A DNA stretch of 43,363 bases from Streptomyces hilarionis (GTDB lineage Bacteria > Actinomycetota > Actinomycetes > Streptomycetales > Streptomycetaceae), in the NCBI RefSeq assembly GCF_024539675.1, contig NZ_JAHHIT010000045.1, positions 1-43,363 of the forward strand, in the 5' to 3' direction. The notes beneath the pieces were generated by a model that did not search any database, was not told the DNA's origin, and saw only the letters and a list, made by a program, of their open reading frames with translations. The first letter of the stretch is position 1. The number at the start of each line of letters is the position of its first letter. The translations under genes were made by a program, and so were the position numbers. Shown piece by piece: positions 23,110 to 31,690 of this stretch.

Positions 23110-24366
23110 TCAGCCGAAGAAGTTCCGTACGTGCTCCAGACCGTCGACCAGGGCGTCGATCTCGGCCGGCGTGGAGTACAGATAGAACGACGCCCGGGTG
23201 GTCGCGGGAATTCCGTAGCGCAGGCAGACGGGGCGGGCGCAGTGGTGTCCCACCCGGACCGCGATGCCCTCCTCGTCGAGCACCTGGCCCACGTCGTGCG
23301 GGTGGATGTCGCCGAGCGTGAAGGAGATCGCGGCGCCCCGGTCCTCGGCCGTGGTGGGGCCGATGATGCGCAGGTCGGGGACCTCGCCGAGCTTCTTCAC
23401 CGCGTACTCGGTGAGCGCGTGCTCGTGGGCGAGGATCTTGTCCATGCCGATCGAGGACAGGTAGTCGATCGCCGCGCCGAGGCCCACGGCCTGGGCGATC
23501 GGCGGGGTGCCCGCCTCGAACTTGTGGGGAGCCGGGGCGTAGGTCGAGGAGTGCATCGACACGGTCTCGATCATCTCGCCGCCGCCGAGGAACGGCGGCA
23601 GGTCCTCGAGCAGCTCCTGGCGGCCCCACAGCACGCCGATGCCGGTCGGGCCGCACATCTTGTGGCCGGTGAAGGCCACGAAGTCGGCCTGAAGCGCCTG
23701 CACGTCCAGCGGCATGTGCGGCGCGGCCTGCGAGGCGTCGACGCACACGAGGGCGCCGACCTCCTGCGCGCGGCGCACTATCGCCTCGACGGGGTTGACC
23801 GTGCCGAGGATGTTCGACACCAGCACGAAGGAGACGATCTTCGTCTTCTCCGTGATGATCTCGTCGATGTTGGACAGGTCCAGCCGGCCGTCGTCGGTGA
23901 GGCCGAACCACTTCAGCTTCGCGCCCGTGCGCTGCGCCAGCAGCTGCCACGGCACGATGTTGGAGTGGTGCTCCATCTCCGTGATGACGATCTCGGTCTC
24001 GGAGTCCACGCGGTAGGGCTCGTCGGCCCAGCCCAGCATGTTCGCCACGAGGTTGAGCGACTCCGAGGCGTTCTTGGTGAAGATCACCTCGTCGCGCGAG
24101 GGCGCGTTGACGAACTCCGCGACCTTGTCGCGCGCGCCCTCGTACAGCGCCGTGGCCTCTTCGGCGAGCACATGCACACCGCGGTGGACGTTGGCGTTGT
24201 AGCGCTCGTAGTACTCGTTGAGGGCGTCCAGCACCTGGCGCGGCTTCTGCGACGTCGCCGCGTTGTCCAGGTACACGAGCTTCTTACCGTCGTGGACCTG
24301 ACGGTCCAGGATGGGGAAGTCCTTGCGGATCGCCTCGACGTCGAGGAGGCCCGGCAGCTGCGTCAC
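23110..24366 (-). CDS. sufS: SufS cysteine desulfurase
   Basis: A 418-residue PLP enzyme (group II desulfurase) that takes sulfur from cysteine for Fe-S assembly. YLDNAATSQKP and NVHRGVHVLAEEAT are at the N-terminus, the PLP lysine is Lys236 in FTGHKMCGPTG, and the catalytic cysteine is Cys376 in RVGHHCARPV on the short loop typical of SufS. The GTG start overlaps the sufC stop by 4 nt. Confidence 0.94.
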   Translation of the reverse strand: MTQLPGLLDVEAIRKDFPILDRQVHDGKKLVYLDNAATSQKPRQVLDALNEYYERYNANVHRGVHVLAEEATALYEGARDKVAEFVNAPSRDEVIFTKNASESLNLVANMLGWADEPYRVDSETEIVITEMEHHSNIVPWQLLAQRTGAKLKWFGLTDDGRLDLSNIDEIITEKTKIVSFVLVSNILGTVNPVEAIVRRAQEVGALVCVDASQAAPHMPLDVQALQADFVAFTGHKMCGPTGIGVLWGRQELLEDLPPFLGGGEMIETVSMHSSTYAPAPHKFEAGTPPIAQAVGLGAAIDYLSSIGMDKILAHEHALTEYAVKKLGEVPDLRIIGPTTAEDRGAAISFTLGDIHPHDVGQVLDEEGIAVRVGHHCARPVCLRYGIPATTRASFYLYSTPAEIDALVDGLEHVRNFFG

Positions 24367-25127
24367 GCGGATACGCCACCCTTCGTGTAAACCTCGTAGC
24401 CCTCGTTCTCCAGCTTGTCGGCGAGCTCGGCGCCGCCGGACTCGACGATGCGGCCGCCCGAGAAGACGTGGACGAAGTCGGGCTTGATGTAGCGCAGGAT
24501 GCGCGTGTAGTGCGTGATCAGCAGGGTGCCGACCTCGCCGGTCTCGCGGACGCGGTTGACGCCCTCGGAGACGATGCGCAGGGCGTCGACGTCGAGGCCG
24601 GAGTCGGTCTCGTCGAGGATCGCGACCTTCGGGCGCAGCAGCTCCAGCTGGAGGATCTCGTGGCGCTTCTTCTCGCCGCCGGAGAAGCCCTCGTTGACGT
24701 TGCGCTCGGCGAAGGAGGTGTCCATGTTGAGGCGCTCCATGGCCTCCTTGACCTCCTTGACCCAGGTCCGCAGCTTGGGGGCCTCGCCGCGGACGGCGGT
24801 GGCGGAGGTGCGCAGGAAGTTCGACACGGAGACGCCGGGGACCTCGACCGGGTACTGCATCGCGAGGAACAGGCCGGCGCGGGCGCGCTCGTCGACGGAC
24901 ATCTCCAGGACGTCCTCGCCGTCGAGGGTGACGGTGCCGCCGGTGACCGTGTACTTCGGGTGACCCGCGAGCGAGTAGGCGAGGGTCGACTTGCCGGAGC
25001 CGTTGGGGCCCATGATGGCGTGCGTCTCGCCCTGCTTCACGGTGAGGTCGACGCCCTTGAGGATCTCCTTCGTGGCGTTGTCGGCCTCGACGGTGACGTG
25101 CAGGTCTCGGATTTCAAGCGTTGCCAT
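24363..25127 (-). CDS. sufC: SufC ATPase of the SufBCD scaffold
   Basis: A 254-residue ABC-type ATPase without membrane partner. Walker A GPNGSGKSTLAYSL, Q-loop region MQYPVEVPGVSVSNFLR, the Suf-specific signature FSGGEKKRHEI, Walker B VAILDETDSGLD and the switch histidine in LLITHYTRILRYI. It powers cluster assembly on SufB/SufD. It lies 7 nt after the Rieske gene. Confidence 0.94.
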   Translation of the reverse strand: MATLEIRDLHVTVEADNATKEILKGVDLTVKQGETHAIMGPNGSGKSTLAYSLAGHPKYTVTGGTVTLDGEDVLEMSVDERARAGLFLAMQYPVEVPGVSVSNFLRTSATAVRGEAPKLRTWVKEVKEAMERLNMDTSFAERNVNEGFSGGEKKRHEILQLELLRPKVAILDETDSGLDVDALRIVSEGVNRVRETGEVGTLLITHYTRILRYIKPDFVHVFSGGRIVESGGAELADKLENEGYEVYTKGGVSA

Positions 25128-25134
25128 GGGTGCC

Positions 25135-25467
25135 TCAGGACTCCTGGGAAAGGGAGACGAGCACGTCGTCCCCTTCGATCTTTACGGGGTATACGGGGAC
25201 GGGGCGCGTCGCGGGAAGGCCGGACGGCTTGCCGGTGCGCAGGTCGAACGAGGAACCGTGCAGCCAGCACTCGATCTGGCAGTCCTCCACCTCGCCCTCC
25301 GAGAGGGAGACGTTCGCGTGCGAGCAGATGTCGTTGACGGCGAACACCTCCCCCGCGGTGCGGACGACCGAGACCGGCGTGCCGTCGAGTTCCACCCGCT
25401 TGGGGGTGTCCTCCGCCAGCTCGCTCAGCGCGCACGCCCGGACGAATCCAGCACGGTCGTCGGCCAT
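25135..25467 (-). CDS. Rieske-type [2Fe-2S] ferredoxin of the suf operon
   Basis: A 110-residue protein with the Rieske cluster motifs CSH (Cys48, His50) and CWLH (Cys67, His70), and GSSFDLRTGKPSGLPATRPVPVYPVKIEGDDV as in small non-heme-oxygenase-type ferredoxins. Its ATG shares one base with the sufD stop, so it is coupled to sufD. A Rieske gene between sufD and sufC is a recurrent actinobacterial arrangement; it may supply electrons for cluster assembly, which is inference. Confidence 0.9.
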   Translation of the reverse strand: MADDRAGFVRACALSELAEDTPKRVELDGTPVSVVRTAGEVFAVNDICSHANVSLSEGEVEDCQIECWLHGSSFDLRTGKPSGLPATRPVPVYPVKIEGDDVLVSLSQES

Positions 25468-26648
25468 CAGACGGTGGCCTTCAGCTCGGTCTCGATCCGG
25501 GCGATGAGGCGCTCCTCGATGTCCTCGACGCCGATCTGCTGGACCAGCTCGGCGAAGAAGCCGCGGACCACCAGGCGACGGGCCTCGTCGGCCGGGATGC
25601 CGCGGGCCATCAGGTAGAAGAGCTGCTCGTCGTCGAAGCGGCCGGTGGCGCTGGCGTGGCCGGCGCCGACGATCTCGCCGGTCTCGATCTCCAGGTTCGG
25701 CACCGAGTCGACCCGCGCGCCGTCCGTGAGGACGAGGTTGCGGTTCATCTCGTAGGTGTCGGTGCCCTCGGCCTTGGCCTCGATGAGCACGTCGCCGATC
25801 CAGACGGCGTGCGCGGCCTCGCCCTGGAGCGCGCCCTTGTAGACGACGTTGGACTTGCAGTGCGGGACGTTGTGGTCGACCAGGAGGCGGTGCTCCTGGT
25901 GCTGACCGGCGTCCGTGAAGTACAGGCCGAACAGCTCGGCCTCGGCGCCGGGGCCGGCGTACGCCACGCGCGGGTTCAGCCGGACGAGGTCGCCGCCGAA
26001 GGTCACCACGACCGACTTGAAGGTCGCGTCCCGGCCGACGAGCGCGTTGTGCTGCGCCACGTGCACGGCCTTGTCGTCCCAGTCCTGGACGGAGACGACG
26101 GTCAGCTTCGCGCCGTCCCCGAGGACGTAGTCGACGTTGGCGGCGAGCACGGCGTCACCGGTGTGGTCGATGACGACGACGGCCTCGGCGAAGGCGCCCA
26201 GCTCGACGACCTGGTGGCCGTAGGAGACCCCGCCCTCGCCGTGCACCGTGATGCGGATCGGCTCGGTGAGCACCGTCTCCTTGGGGACGGTGATCACGCC
26301 GGCCTTCTCGAACGCCGAGTAGGCCTGGGCGGCGACCCGGTCCACCGGGGTACCCGCCCGGCCGAGGCGCGCGTCGTCGCGGTCGACGAGTTCGACGACG
26401 ACGCCCTCGGGGGCCTCGACGGCGACCTTGACGCCCTCGCCGGTGGCGACGGCGGTGCCGTCGTGCAGGCCGCGCAGGCGCTCCAGCGGCGTGAACCGCC
26501 ACTCCTCCTCGCGACCGTGCGGGACCGGGAAGTCCGCGACGTCGAAGGACGGGGGCGCGCTCATGCGCGTGGCGACGGTCGACTCGGCGGCCACCGCGAT
26601 CTGGCCGGCGGTGGTGGACCCGACCGGGATGTTCTGAGCCTCAGCCAT
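25467..26648 (-). CDS. sufD: SufD scaffold subunit
   Basis: A 393-residue protein of the SufB/SufD family: FPVPHGREEEWRFTPLERLRGL at the N-terminus, a beta-helix core (VVVTFGGDLVRLNPRVAYAGPGAEAELFGLYFTDAGQHQEHRLLVDHNVPHCKSNVVYKGAL) with the conserved His in the DHNVPHC segment, and the C-terminal SATGRFDDEQLFYLMARGIPADEARRLVVRGFF. It forms the SufBC2D scaffold with SufB. It starts 59 nt after sufB stops. Confidence 0.94.
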   Translation of the reverse strand: MAEAQNIPVGSTTAGQIAVAAESTVATRMSAPPSFDVADFPVPHGREEEWRFTPLERLRGLHDGTAVATGEGVKVAVEAPEGVVVELVDRDDARLGRAGTPVDRVAAQAYSAFEKAGVITVPKETVLTEPIRITVHGEGGVSYGHQVVELGAFAEAVVVIDHTGDAVLAANVDYVLGDGAKLTVVSVQDWDDKAVHVAQHNALVGRDATFKSVVVTFGGDLVRLNPRVAYAGPGAEAELFGLYFTDAGQHQEHRLLVDHNVPHCKSNVVYKGALQGEAAHAVWIGDVLIEAKAEGTDTYEMNRNLVLTDGARVDSVPNLEIETGEIVGAGHASATGRFDDEQLFYLMARGIPADEARRLVVRGFFAELVQQIGVEDIEERLIARIETELKATV

Positions 26649-26707
26649 GGCTGTCGGTCTGCTCTCTTCCTACGTCAGAAAATTGCTGCTGCTGTCGGGG
26701 GGCGGTA

Positions 26708-28129
26708 CTAGCCGACCGCGCCTTCCATCTGCAGCTCGATCAGCCGGTTGAGCTCCAGGGCGTACTCCATGGGCAGCTCCTTCGCGATGGGCTCGACGAA
26801 GCCGCGCACGATCATCGCCATCGCCTCGAACTCGGTCATGCCACGGCTCATCAGGTAGAAGAGCTGGTCGTCGCTGACCTTGGAGACGGTGGCCTCGTGG
26901 CCCATGGACACGTCGTCCTCGCGGACGTCCACGTAGGGGTACGTGTCGGAGCGGGAGATGGTGTCGACGAGCAGCGCGTCGCACAGCACGTTGGACTTCG
27001 AGCCGTGCGCGCCCTCGCCGATCTCGACCAGACCGCGGTAGGAGGTGCGGCCGCCGCCGCGCGCCACCGACTTGGAGACGATGTTCGACGACGTGTTCGG
27101 CGCCATGTGGACCATCTTGGAGCCGGCGTCCTGGTGCTGGCCCTCGCCCGCGAAGGCGATGGAGAGGGTCTCGCCCTTGGCGTGCTCGCCCATCAGGTAG
27201 ACGGCCGGGTACTTCATCGTCACCTTGGAGCCGATGTTGCCGTCGATCCACTCCATGGTCGCGCCCTCGTACGCCACGGCGCGCTTGGTGACCAGGTTGT
27301 AGACGTTGTTCGACCAGTTCTGGATGGTCGTGTAGCGGCAGCGGGCGTTCTTCTTGACGATGATCTCGACCACGGCGCTGTGCAGCGAGTCCGACTTGTA
27401 GATCGGCGCGGTGCAGCCCTCGACGTAGTGCACGTAGGCGCCCTCGTCGACGATGATCAGGGTCCGCTCGAACTGGCCCATGTTCTCGGTGTTGATCCGG
27501 AAGTAGGCCTGGAGCGGGATCTCGACGTGCACGCCCTTCGGCACGTAGATGAAGGAGCCGCCGGACCACACCGCGGTGTTCAGCGACGCGAACTTGTTGT
27601 CGCCGACCGGGATGACGGTGCCGAAGTACTCCTTGAAGAGCTCGGGGTGCTCCTTCAGCGCGGTGTCGGTGTCGAGGAAGATGACGCCCTGCTCCTCCAG
27701 GTCCTCGCGGATCTGGTGGTAGACGACCTCGGACTCGTACTGGGCCGCGACACCGGCCACGAGGCGCTGCTTCTCCGCCTCGGGGATGCCGAGCTTGTCG
27801 TACGTGTTCTTGATGTCCTCGGGCAGGTCCTCCCAGGACTCCGCCTGCTTCTCGGTGGAGCGCACGAAGTACTTGATGTTGTCGAAGTCGATCCCCGACA
27901 GGTCCGAGCCCCAGTTCGGCATGGGCTTCTTCTCGAAGAGCCGGAGGCCCTTGAGACGGAGCTTCGTCATCCACTCCGGCTCGGACTTCTTCGCGGAGAT
28001 GTCCCGGACGACGTCCTCGTTGATGCCGCGCTTCGCAGAGGCGCCGGCAGTGTCGGAGTCGGCCCAGCCGTATTCGTACTTACCCAGACCCTCGAGTTCG
28101 GGGTGGGCAGTCTCCGTGGGGAGAGTCAT
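26708..28129 (-). CDS. sufB: SufB scaffold subunit
   Basis: A 473-residue Fe-S scaffold protein: [71 protein letters not shown], the YVEGCTAP segment and [48 protein letters not shown]. New clusters are built on SufB with SufC and SufD. The ATG at 28129 has GGAGGAA upstream and overlaps the sufR stop (ATGA). Longer in-frame sequence upstream is an out-of-family artefact from the sufR region. Confidence 0.95.
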   Translation of the reverse strand: MTLPTETAHPELEGLGKYEYGWADSDTAGASAKRGINEDVVRDISAKKSEPEWMTKLRLKGLRLFEKKPMPNWGSDLSGIDFDNIKYFVRSTEKQAESWEDLPEDIKNTYDKLGIPEAEKQRLVAGVAAQYESEVVYHQIREDLEEQGVIFLDTDTALKEHPELFKEYFGTVIPVGDNKFASLNTAVWSGGSFIYVPKGVHVEIPLQAYFRINTENMGQFERTLIIVDEGAYVHYVEGCTAPIYKSDSLHSAVVEIIVKKNARCRYTTIQNWSNNVYNLVTKRAVAYEGATMEWIDGNIGSKVTMKYPAVYLMGEHAKGETLSIAFAGEGQHQDAGSKMVHMAPNTSSNIVSKSVARGGGRTSYRGLVEIGEGAHGSKSNVLCDALLVDTISRSDTYPYVDVREDDVSMGHEATVSKVSDDQLFYLMSRGMTEFEAMAMIVRGFVEPIAKELPMEYALELNRLIELQMEGAVG

Positions 28130-28869
28130 GCGGGGTTCCTCCCGGCCGTGCTTGCGGATGCGTTGTCGGTGGCTGTGGAAACTCTGGGGATGAACGTCGT
28201 GCAGACGCCGTCGCCGTGCGCGATGGTCGCCAGCCGCTGGACGTGCGTTCCGAGCAGCTGGGAGAAGAACTCGGTCTCCGCCTCGCAGAGCTGCGGGAAC
28301 TTCTCCGCGACATGGGCGACGGGGCAGTGGTGCTGGCACAGCTGCTCGCCGACCGGTGCGCTGCGCGCCGTAGCAGCGTACCCGTCCGCGGTCAGGGCCC
28401 TGGCCAGCGCTTCGGTGCGGTCCTCGGGGGCGGCCGCCTCGACGGCCTCGCGGTAGGCGGCGGCCTGCGCGGCGATCCTGGCGCGCGCGAAGGCGACGAC
28501 GGCCTCGTCCCCGCCGAACCGCTCCTGGATGAAGCGCAGGGCGTCCGCGGCGAGGGTGTCGTAGGACTGGTCGAAGGCGTCGCGGCCGCAGTCGGTGAGC
28601 GCGAAGACCTTGGCGGGGCGCCCGCGCGTGCGCGCGCCGTAGACCCGCTGCTCGCGGGCCTGCACGACGTCGTCGGCGACCAGGGCGTCGAGGTGACGGC
28701 GCACGGCGGCGGGGGTCAGACCCAGCCGGCCGGCCAGCTCGGTGACGGTCGACGGCCCGTGGTCCAGGATGGATCGCGCGACACGGTTGCGGGTGGACCG
28801 CTCCCGGGTCGCGAGCTCCTCCTGGGGGGTCCCCGCGGGGGCCTCCCGAACCTCGCCGACGTTTTTCAC
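28126..28869 (-). CDS. sufR: SufR, Fe-S-sensing repressor of the suf operon
   Basis: A 247-residue DeoR/ArsR-like winged-helix protein: [47 protein letters not shown] (residues 24-70) and [19 protein letters not shown]. The cluster-binding cysteines Cys178, Cys182 and Cys195 lie in [22 protein letters not shown]. SufR with a cluster represses the operon; loss of the cluster relieves it. I start at the GTG at 28869: a TTGCCT-N18-AACAAT promoter ends just before it and the operator overlaps this promoter. The in-frame GTG at 28941 would translate through them. This gives a leaderless mRNA. Confidence 0.9.
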   Translation of the reverse strand: MKNVGEVREAPAGTPQEELATRERSTRNRVARSILDHGPSTVTELAGRLGLTPAAVRRHLDALVADDVVQAREQRVYGARTRGRPAKVFALTDCGRDAFDQSYDTLAADALRFIQERFGGDEAVVAFARARIAAQAAAYREAVEAAAPEDRTEALARALTADGYAATARSAPVGEQLCQHHCPVAHVAEKFPQLCEAETEFFSQLLGTHVQRLATIAHGDGVCTTFIPRVSTATDNASASTAGRNPA

Positions 28870-28882
28870 AACGCCATTGTTG
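28869..28882 (-). promoter_or_regulatory. SufR operator CAAC-N6-GTTG
   Basis: CAACAATGGCGTTG on the minus strand matches the palindrome CAAC-N6-GTTG that I recall for Streptomyces SufR. It overlaps the -10 element and the sufR start, an ideal place for autorepression. Confidence 0.75.
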
Positions 28883-28905
28883 CGTAATTCCTCGGGCACA
28901 GGCAA
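28876..28905 (-). promoter_or_regulatory. Promoter of the suf operon
   Basis: On the minus strand TTGCCT (28900-28905), an 18-nt spacer and AACAAT (28876-28881). The -10 ends 6 nt before the GTG of sufR, which implies a leaderless transcript. Confidence 0.6.
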
Positions 28906-28941
28906 GCGGGGTCCCGCGGACCGGGCGGTGCCCTGCGTCAC

Positions 28942-28960
28942 TTAGGTCAACCTAATCTGA
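28942..28960. promoter_or_regulatory. DtxR/IdeR (DmdR)-like iron box
   Basis: TTAGGTCAACCTAATCTGA matches 13-15 of 19 positions of the iron-box consensus TWAGGTWAGSCTWACCTWA, and contains the perfect inner dyad TTAGGT-CA-ACCTAA. It lies about 37 nt upstream of the suf -35 and 93 nt before the acetyltransferase gene on the other strand. Confidence 0.5.
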
Positions 28961-29052
28961 CCTGGGAAAACGGCCCCCGCCGAGCCGGGCGGGCCGGGGC
29001 CGGCGGACAAAGCACTGGCCCGTGCGCCGCCGGTCGGGGACACTGCCGGACC

Positions 29053-29850
29053 ATGCCCACACCCCCTCCCACCGGCCCACTCGTCACCCGCGCCTCCCTC
29101 GCGACGGAGCTGCGCGCACTCGGCGTCGCACCCGGAGAGATCCTGCTCGTGCACTCCTCGCTGCGCTCGCTCGGCTGGGTGTGCGGAGGCCCCGTGGCGG
29201 TCGTGCGGGCGCTGCTGGACGCCCTCGGCCCGGACGGCACCCTCGTGGTCCCGACGCAGACCGGCGACCTGTCCGACCCGGCGCTGTGGCGCGCTCCGCC
29301 GGTGCCCGAGGCCTGGTGGGAGACGATCCGGGCGACGATGCCCGCCTACGACCCGCTCCTCACCCCCTCCCGGGGCGTCGGCGTGATCCCCGAGACGGTC
29401 CGCACCTGGCCCGGCGCCCTGCGCAGCGCCCACCCGCAGACCTCCTTCGCGGCGCTCGGGGCGCGGGCGGCCGAGGTCGTGGCGGGGCACGCGCCGCACT
29501 GCCGGCTGGGCGAGGACAGCCCGCTCGCCCGGCTCGAGGAGCGCGGCGCGCGGGTGCTGCTGCTCGGCGCGGGCTACGACGCCTGCACCAGCTTCCACCT
29601 CGCCGAGTACCGCGTTCCCGCGCCCCTGGTGCGCGTCGGACGGCCCGGACCGGACGGCTGGGAGGAGGTGACCGAGGTGTCCGTCGACTCCGACCGCTTC
29701 GACGAGCTCGGCCACGACTTCGAGCGCGACCGGACCGTCGTGCGCGGCAGGGCCGGGGCCGCCGACGCCCGGCTGTTCGCGGTCGCCGACGCGGTGGCCT
29801 ACGCCGAGCGGTGGCTGCCGCTGCACCGCCCCCGCGAGGACGGGTTCTGA
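29053..29850 (+). CDS. AAC(3)-family aminoglycoside N-acetyltransferase
   Basis: A 265-residue enzyme of the antibiotic N-acetyltransferase (AAC(3)/YokD-like) fold, which uses acetyl-CoA to acetylate an amino group, usually on 2-deoxystreptamine antibiotics. Conserved elements: ILLVHSSLRSLGWVCGGPVAVVRALLDALGPDGTLVVPTQTGD, TPSRGVGVIPETVRTWPGALRSAHPQTSFAALG (with the conserved His-Pro) and LLGAGYDACTSFHLAEYR. Length fits the family. The true substrate is uncertain, as many chromosomal members have none known. It is divergent from sufR and 89 nt before the ABC transporter gene. Confidence 0.85.
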   Translation: MPTPPPTGPLVTRASLATELRALGVAPGEILLVHSSLRSLGWVCGGPVAVVRALLDALGPDGTLVVPTQTGDLSDPALWRAPPVPEAWWETIRATMPAYDPLLTPSRGVGVIPETVRTWPGALRSAHPQTSFAALGARAAEVVAGHAPHCRLGEDSPLARLEERGARVLLLGAGYDACTSFHLAEYRVPAPLVRVGRPGPDGWEEVTEVSVDSDRFDELGHDFERDRTVVRGRAGAADARLFAVADAVAYAERWLPLHRPREDGF

Positions 29851-29925
29851 CCGTGCCCGCCGGGGGCCGTCCCCCGTGCGGGGCCGGTTCGCGCACCCCC
29901 CGGTCCGGGCCGCGGTGCGCGAACC

Positions 29926-29931
29926 TAGACT
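29926..29931 (+). promoter_or_regulatory. -10 element of a leaderless ABC-transporter promoter
   Basis: TAGACT, close to the Streptomyces TAGRRT consensus, lies 8 nt before the ATG at 29940 and there is no Shine-Dalgarno sequence, so the transcript probably starts at the ATG. The -35 is not clear. Confidence 0.5.
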
Positions 29932-29939
29932 CTGGGGTC

Positions 29940-30863
29940 ATGCGAAGCGAGCCTGTCGTCCGGGTCCAGGCCCTGGTGAAGCGGTACGGGGCGAAGACCG
30001 CGGTGAACGGCCTCGACCTGACGGCCGGGGCGGGCGTCACCGCCGTCCTCGGACCCAACGGCGCCGGCAAGACGACCACGGTCGAGACCTGCGAGGGATA
30101 CCGCAGACCCGACTCCGGCACGGTCCGCGTCCTCGGCCTCGACCCGGTCCGGCAGGCCGCCGACCTGCGCCCCCGGATCGGCGTGATGCTTCAGTCCGGC
30201 GGGGTCTACTCCGGAGCGCGGGCCGAGGAGATGCTCCGGCACGTGGCCCGGCTGCACGCGCATCCGCTGGACGTCGACGCGCTCGTCGAGCGCCTCGGGC
30301 TCGGCTCCTGCGGCCGCACGGCCTACCGCCGGCTCTCCGGCGGCCAGCAGCAGCGCCTCGCGCTCGCGATGGCCGTCGTGGGGCGGCCGGAGCTGGTGTT
30401 CCTGGACGAGCCGACGGCCGGTCTCGACCCGCAGGCCCGCCGCGCCGCCTGGGACCTCGTGCGCGACCTGCGCGCCGACGGTGTGTCGGTCATCCTCACC
30501 ACCCACTACATGGACGAGGCCGAACAGCTCGCCGACGACGTCGCCATCATCGACGCGGGCGGGGTCATCGCCCAGGGGTCCCCCGAGCAGCTGTGCCGGG
30601 GCGGCGCCGAGAACACCCTGCGCTTCACCGGCCGTCCCGGCCTCGACGTCGGCTCGCTGCTCAAGGCGCTGCCCGCCGACAGCTCCGCCGCCGAGCTGAC
30701 CCCGGGCTCCTACCGGGTCATGGGCAAGGTGGATCCGCAGCTGCTCGCCACGGTCACCTCGTGGTGCGCACAGCACGGGGTGATGCCGGAGCGGATCTCG
30801 GTGGAGCGCCACACCCTGGAGGACGTCTTTCTTGAGCTGACCGGCAAGGAGCTGCGCTCGTGA
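29940..30863 (+). CDS. ABC exporter ATP-binding protein
   Basis: A 307-residue ATPase of the DrrA/CcmA type. Walker A GPNGAGKTTTVETCEG, Q-loop MLQSGGVYSG, signature LSGGQQQRLALAMAVVG, Walker B LVFLDEPTAGLD and the switch His in LTTHYMDEAEQLADDVAIID. A C-terminal regulatory stretch ends HTLEDVFLELTGKELRS. Its stop overlaps the GTG of the membrane subunit, so both are made together. The pair sits before ctaA, as in M. tuberculosis (Rv1457c/Rv1458c beside Rv1456c), which hints at a role in heme or membrane respiratory physiology rather than drug export; that is inference. Confidence 0.9.
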   Translation: MRSEPVVRVQALVKRYGAKTAVNGLDLTAGAGVTAVLGPNGAGKTTTVETCEGYRRPDSGTVRVLGLDPVRQAADLRPRIGVMLQSGGVYSGARAEEMLRHVARLHAHPLDVDALVERLGLGSCGRTAYRRLSGGQQQRLALAMAVVGRPELVFLDEPTAGLDPQARRAAWDLVRDLRADGVSVILTTHYMDEAEQLADDVAIIDAGGVIAQGSPEQLCRGGAENTLRFTGRPGLDVGSLLKALPADSSAAELTPGSYRVMGKVDPQLLATVTSWCAQHGVMPERISVERHTLEDVFLELTGKELRS

Positions 30864-31630
30864 CCGCCACCGGCACCTACACGCCGAACCCCGGGGCCGC
30901 CCCCCTCCCCCGCATGATCGGGGCCCAGGCGGCGCTGGAGACCAGGATGCTGCTGCGCAACGGCGAACAGCTGCTGCTCACCGTCGTGATCCCGACCCTG
31001 CTGCTGGTCCTGTTCAGCGGCGTGGACATCGTCGACACCGGCGCGGGCAAGGCGGTGGACTTCCTCGCCCCCGGCATCCTCGCGCTCGCCGTGATGTCGA
31101 CGGCCTTCACCGGACAGGCCATCGCGACCGGCTTCGAACGGCGCTACGGCGTGCTCAAGCGGCTCGCCTGCTCGCCGCTGCCGCGCTGGGGGCTGATGAC
31201 GGCGAAGACCGCGTCGGTGCTGGTCACGGAGGTCCTCCAGGTGATCCTGCTCACCTCGATCGCCTTCGCGCTCGGCTGGGACCCGCACGGCAACCCCGCG
31301 GCCGTCCTGCTGCTCCTGGTCCTCGGCACGGCCGCGTTCTCCGGGCTCGGCCTGCTGATGGCGGGCACCCTGAAGGCCGAGGCGACGCTCGCCGCGGCCA
31401 ACCTGGTCTTCCTGCTGCTGCTCGTGGGCGGCGGGGTGATCGTGCCGCTCGACAAGTTCCCGCCGGCCGCGCAGGACGTGCTGTCCCTGCTGCCCATCAC
31501 GGCCCTCTCCGACGGTCTGCGCGACGTGCTCCAGCACGGCGCCGGCATGCCCTGGGGAGACCTGGGGATCCTCGCCGTGTGGGCGGTCGCCGGGCTCGCG
31601 GCGGCCGGCCGCTTCTTCCGCTGGGAGTAG
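30860..31630 (+). CDS. ABC-2-type exporter membrane subunit
   Basis: A 256-residue membrane protein with six predicted helices. The N-terminus has MIGAQAALETRMLLRNGEQLLLTVVIPTLLLVLF; the ABC-2 signature region reads FTGQAIATGFERRYGVLKRLACSPLPRWGLMTAKT; the last helices include NLVFLLLLVGGGVIVPLDKFPPAAQDVLSLLPITALSDGLRDVL. It pairs with the preceding ATPase (4-nt GTGA overlap). Substrate unknown. Confidence 0.9.
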   Translation: MTATGTYTPNPGAAPLPRMIGAQAALETRMLLRNGEQLLLTVVIPTLLLVLFSGVDIVDTGAGKAVDFLAPGILALAVMSTAFTGQAIATGFERRYGVLKRLACSPLPRWGLMTAKTASVLVTEVLQVILLTSIAFALGWDPHGNPAAVLLLLVLGTAAFSGLGLLMAGTLKAEATLAAANLVFLLLLVGGGVIVPLDKFPPAAQDVLSLLPITALSDGLRDVLQHGAGMPWGDLGILAVWAVAGLAAAGRFFRWE

Positions 31631-31678
31631 CGGACCTGCTCGGGGGACCCTCGTGAAAGCGTGCACAAGCGGCGCGCT

Positions 31679-31684
31679 TACGAT
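31679..31684 (+). promoter_or_regulatory. -10 element of a possible leaderless ctaA promoter
   Basis: TACGAT lies 6 nt before the GTG at 31691 with no Shine-Dalgarno sequence. ctaA may thus be transcribed on its own as well as from upstream. Confidence 0.4.
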
Positions 31685-31690
31685 GGTGGC

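Noticed and set aside
29022..29939. N-terminal extension of the ABC ATPase back to 29022
   Set aside because: It overlaps the acetyltransferase in another frame and has Arg/Ala-rich shadow sequence; the ATG at 29940 has its own -10 element.
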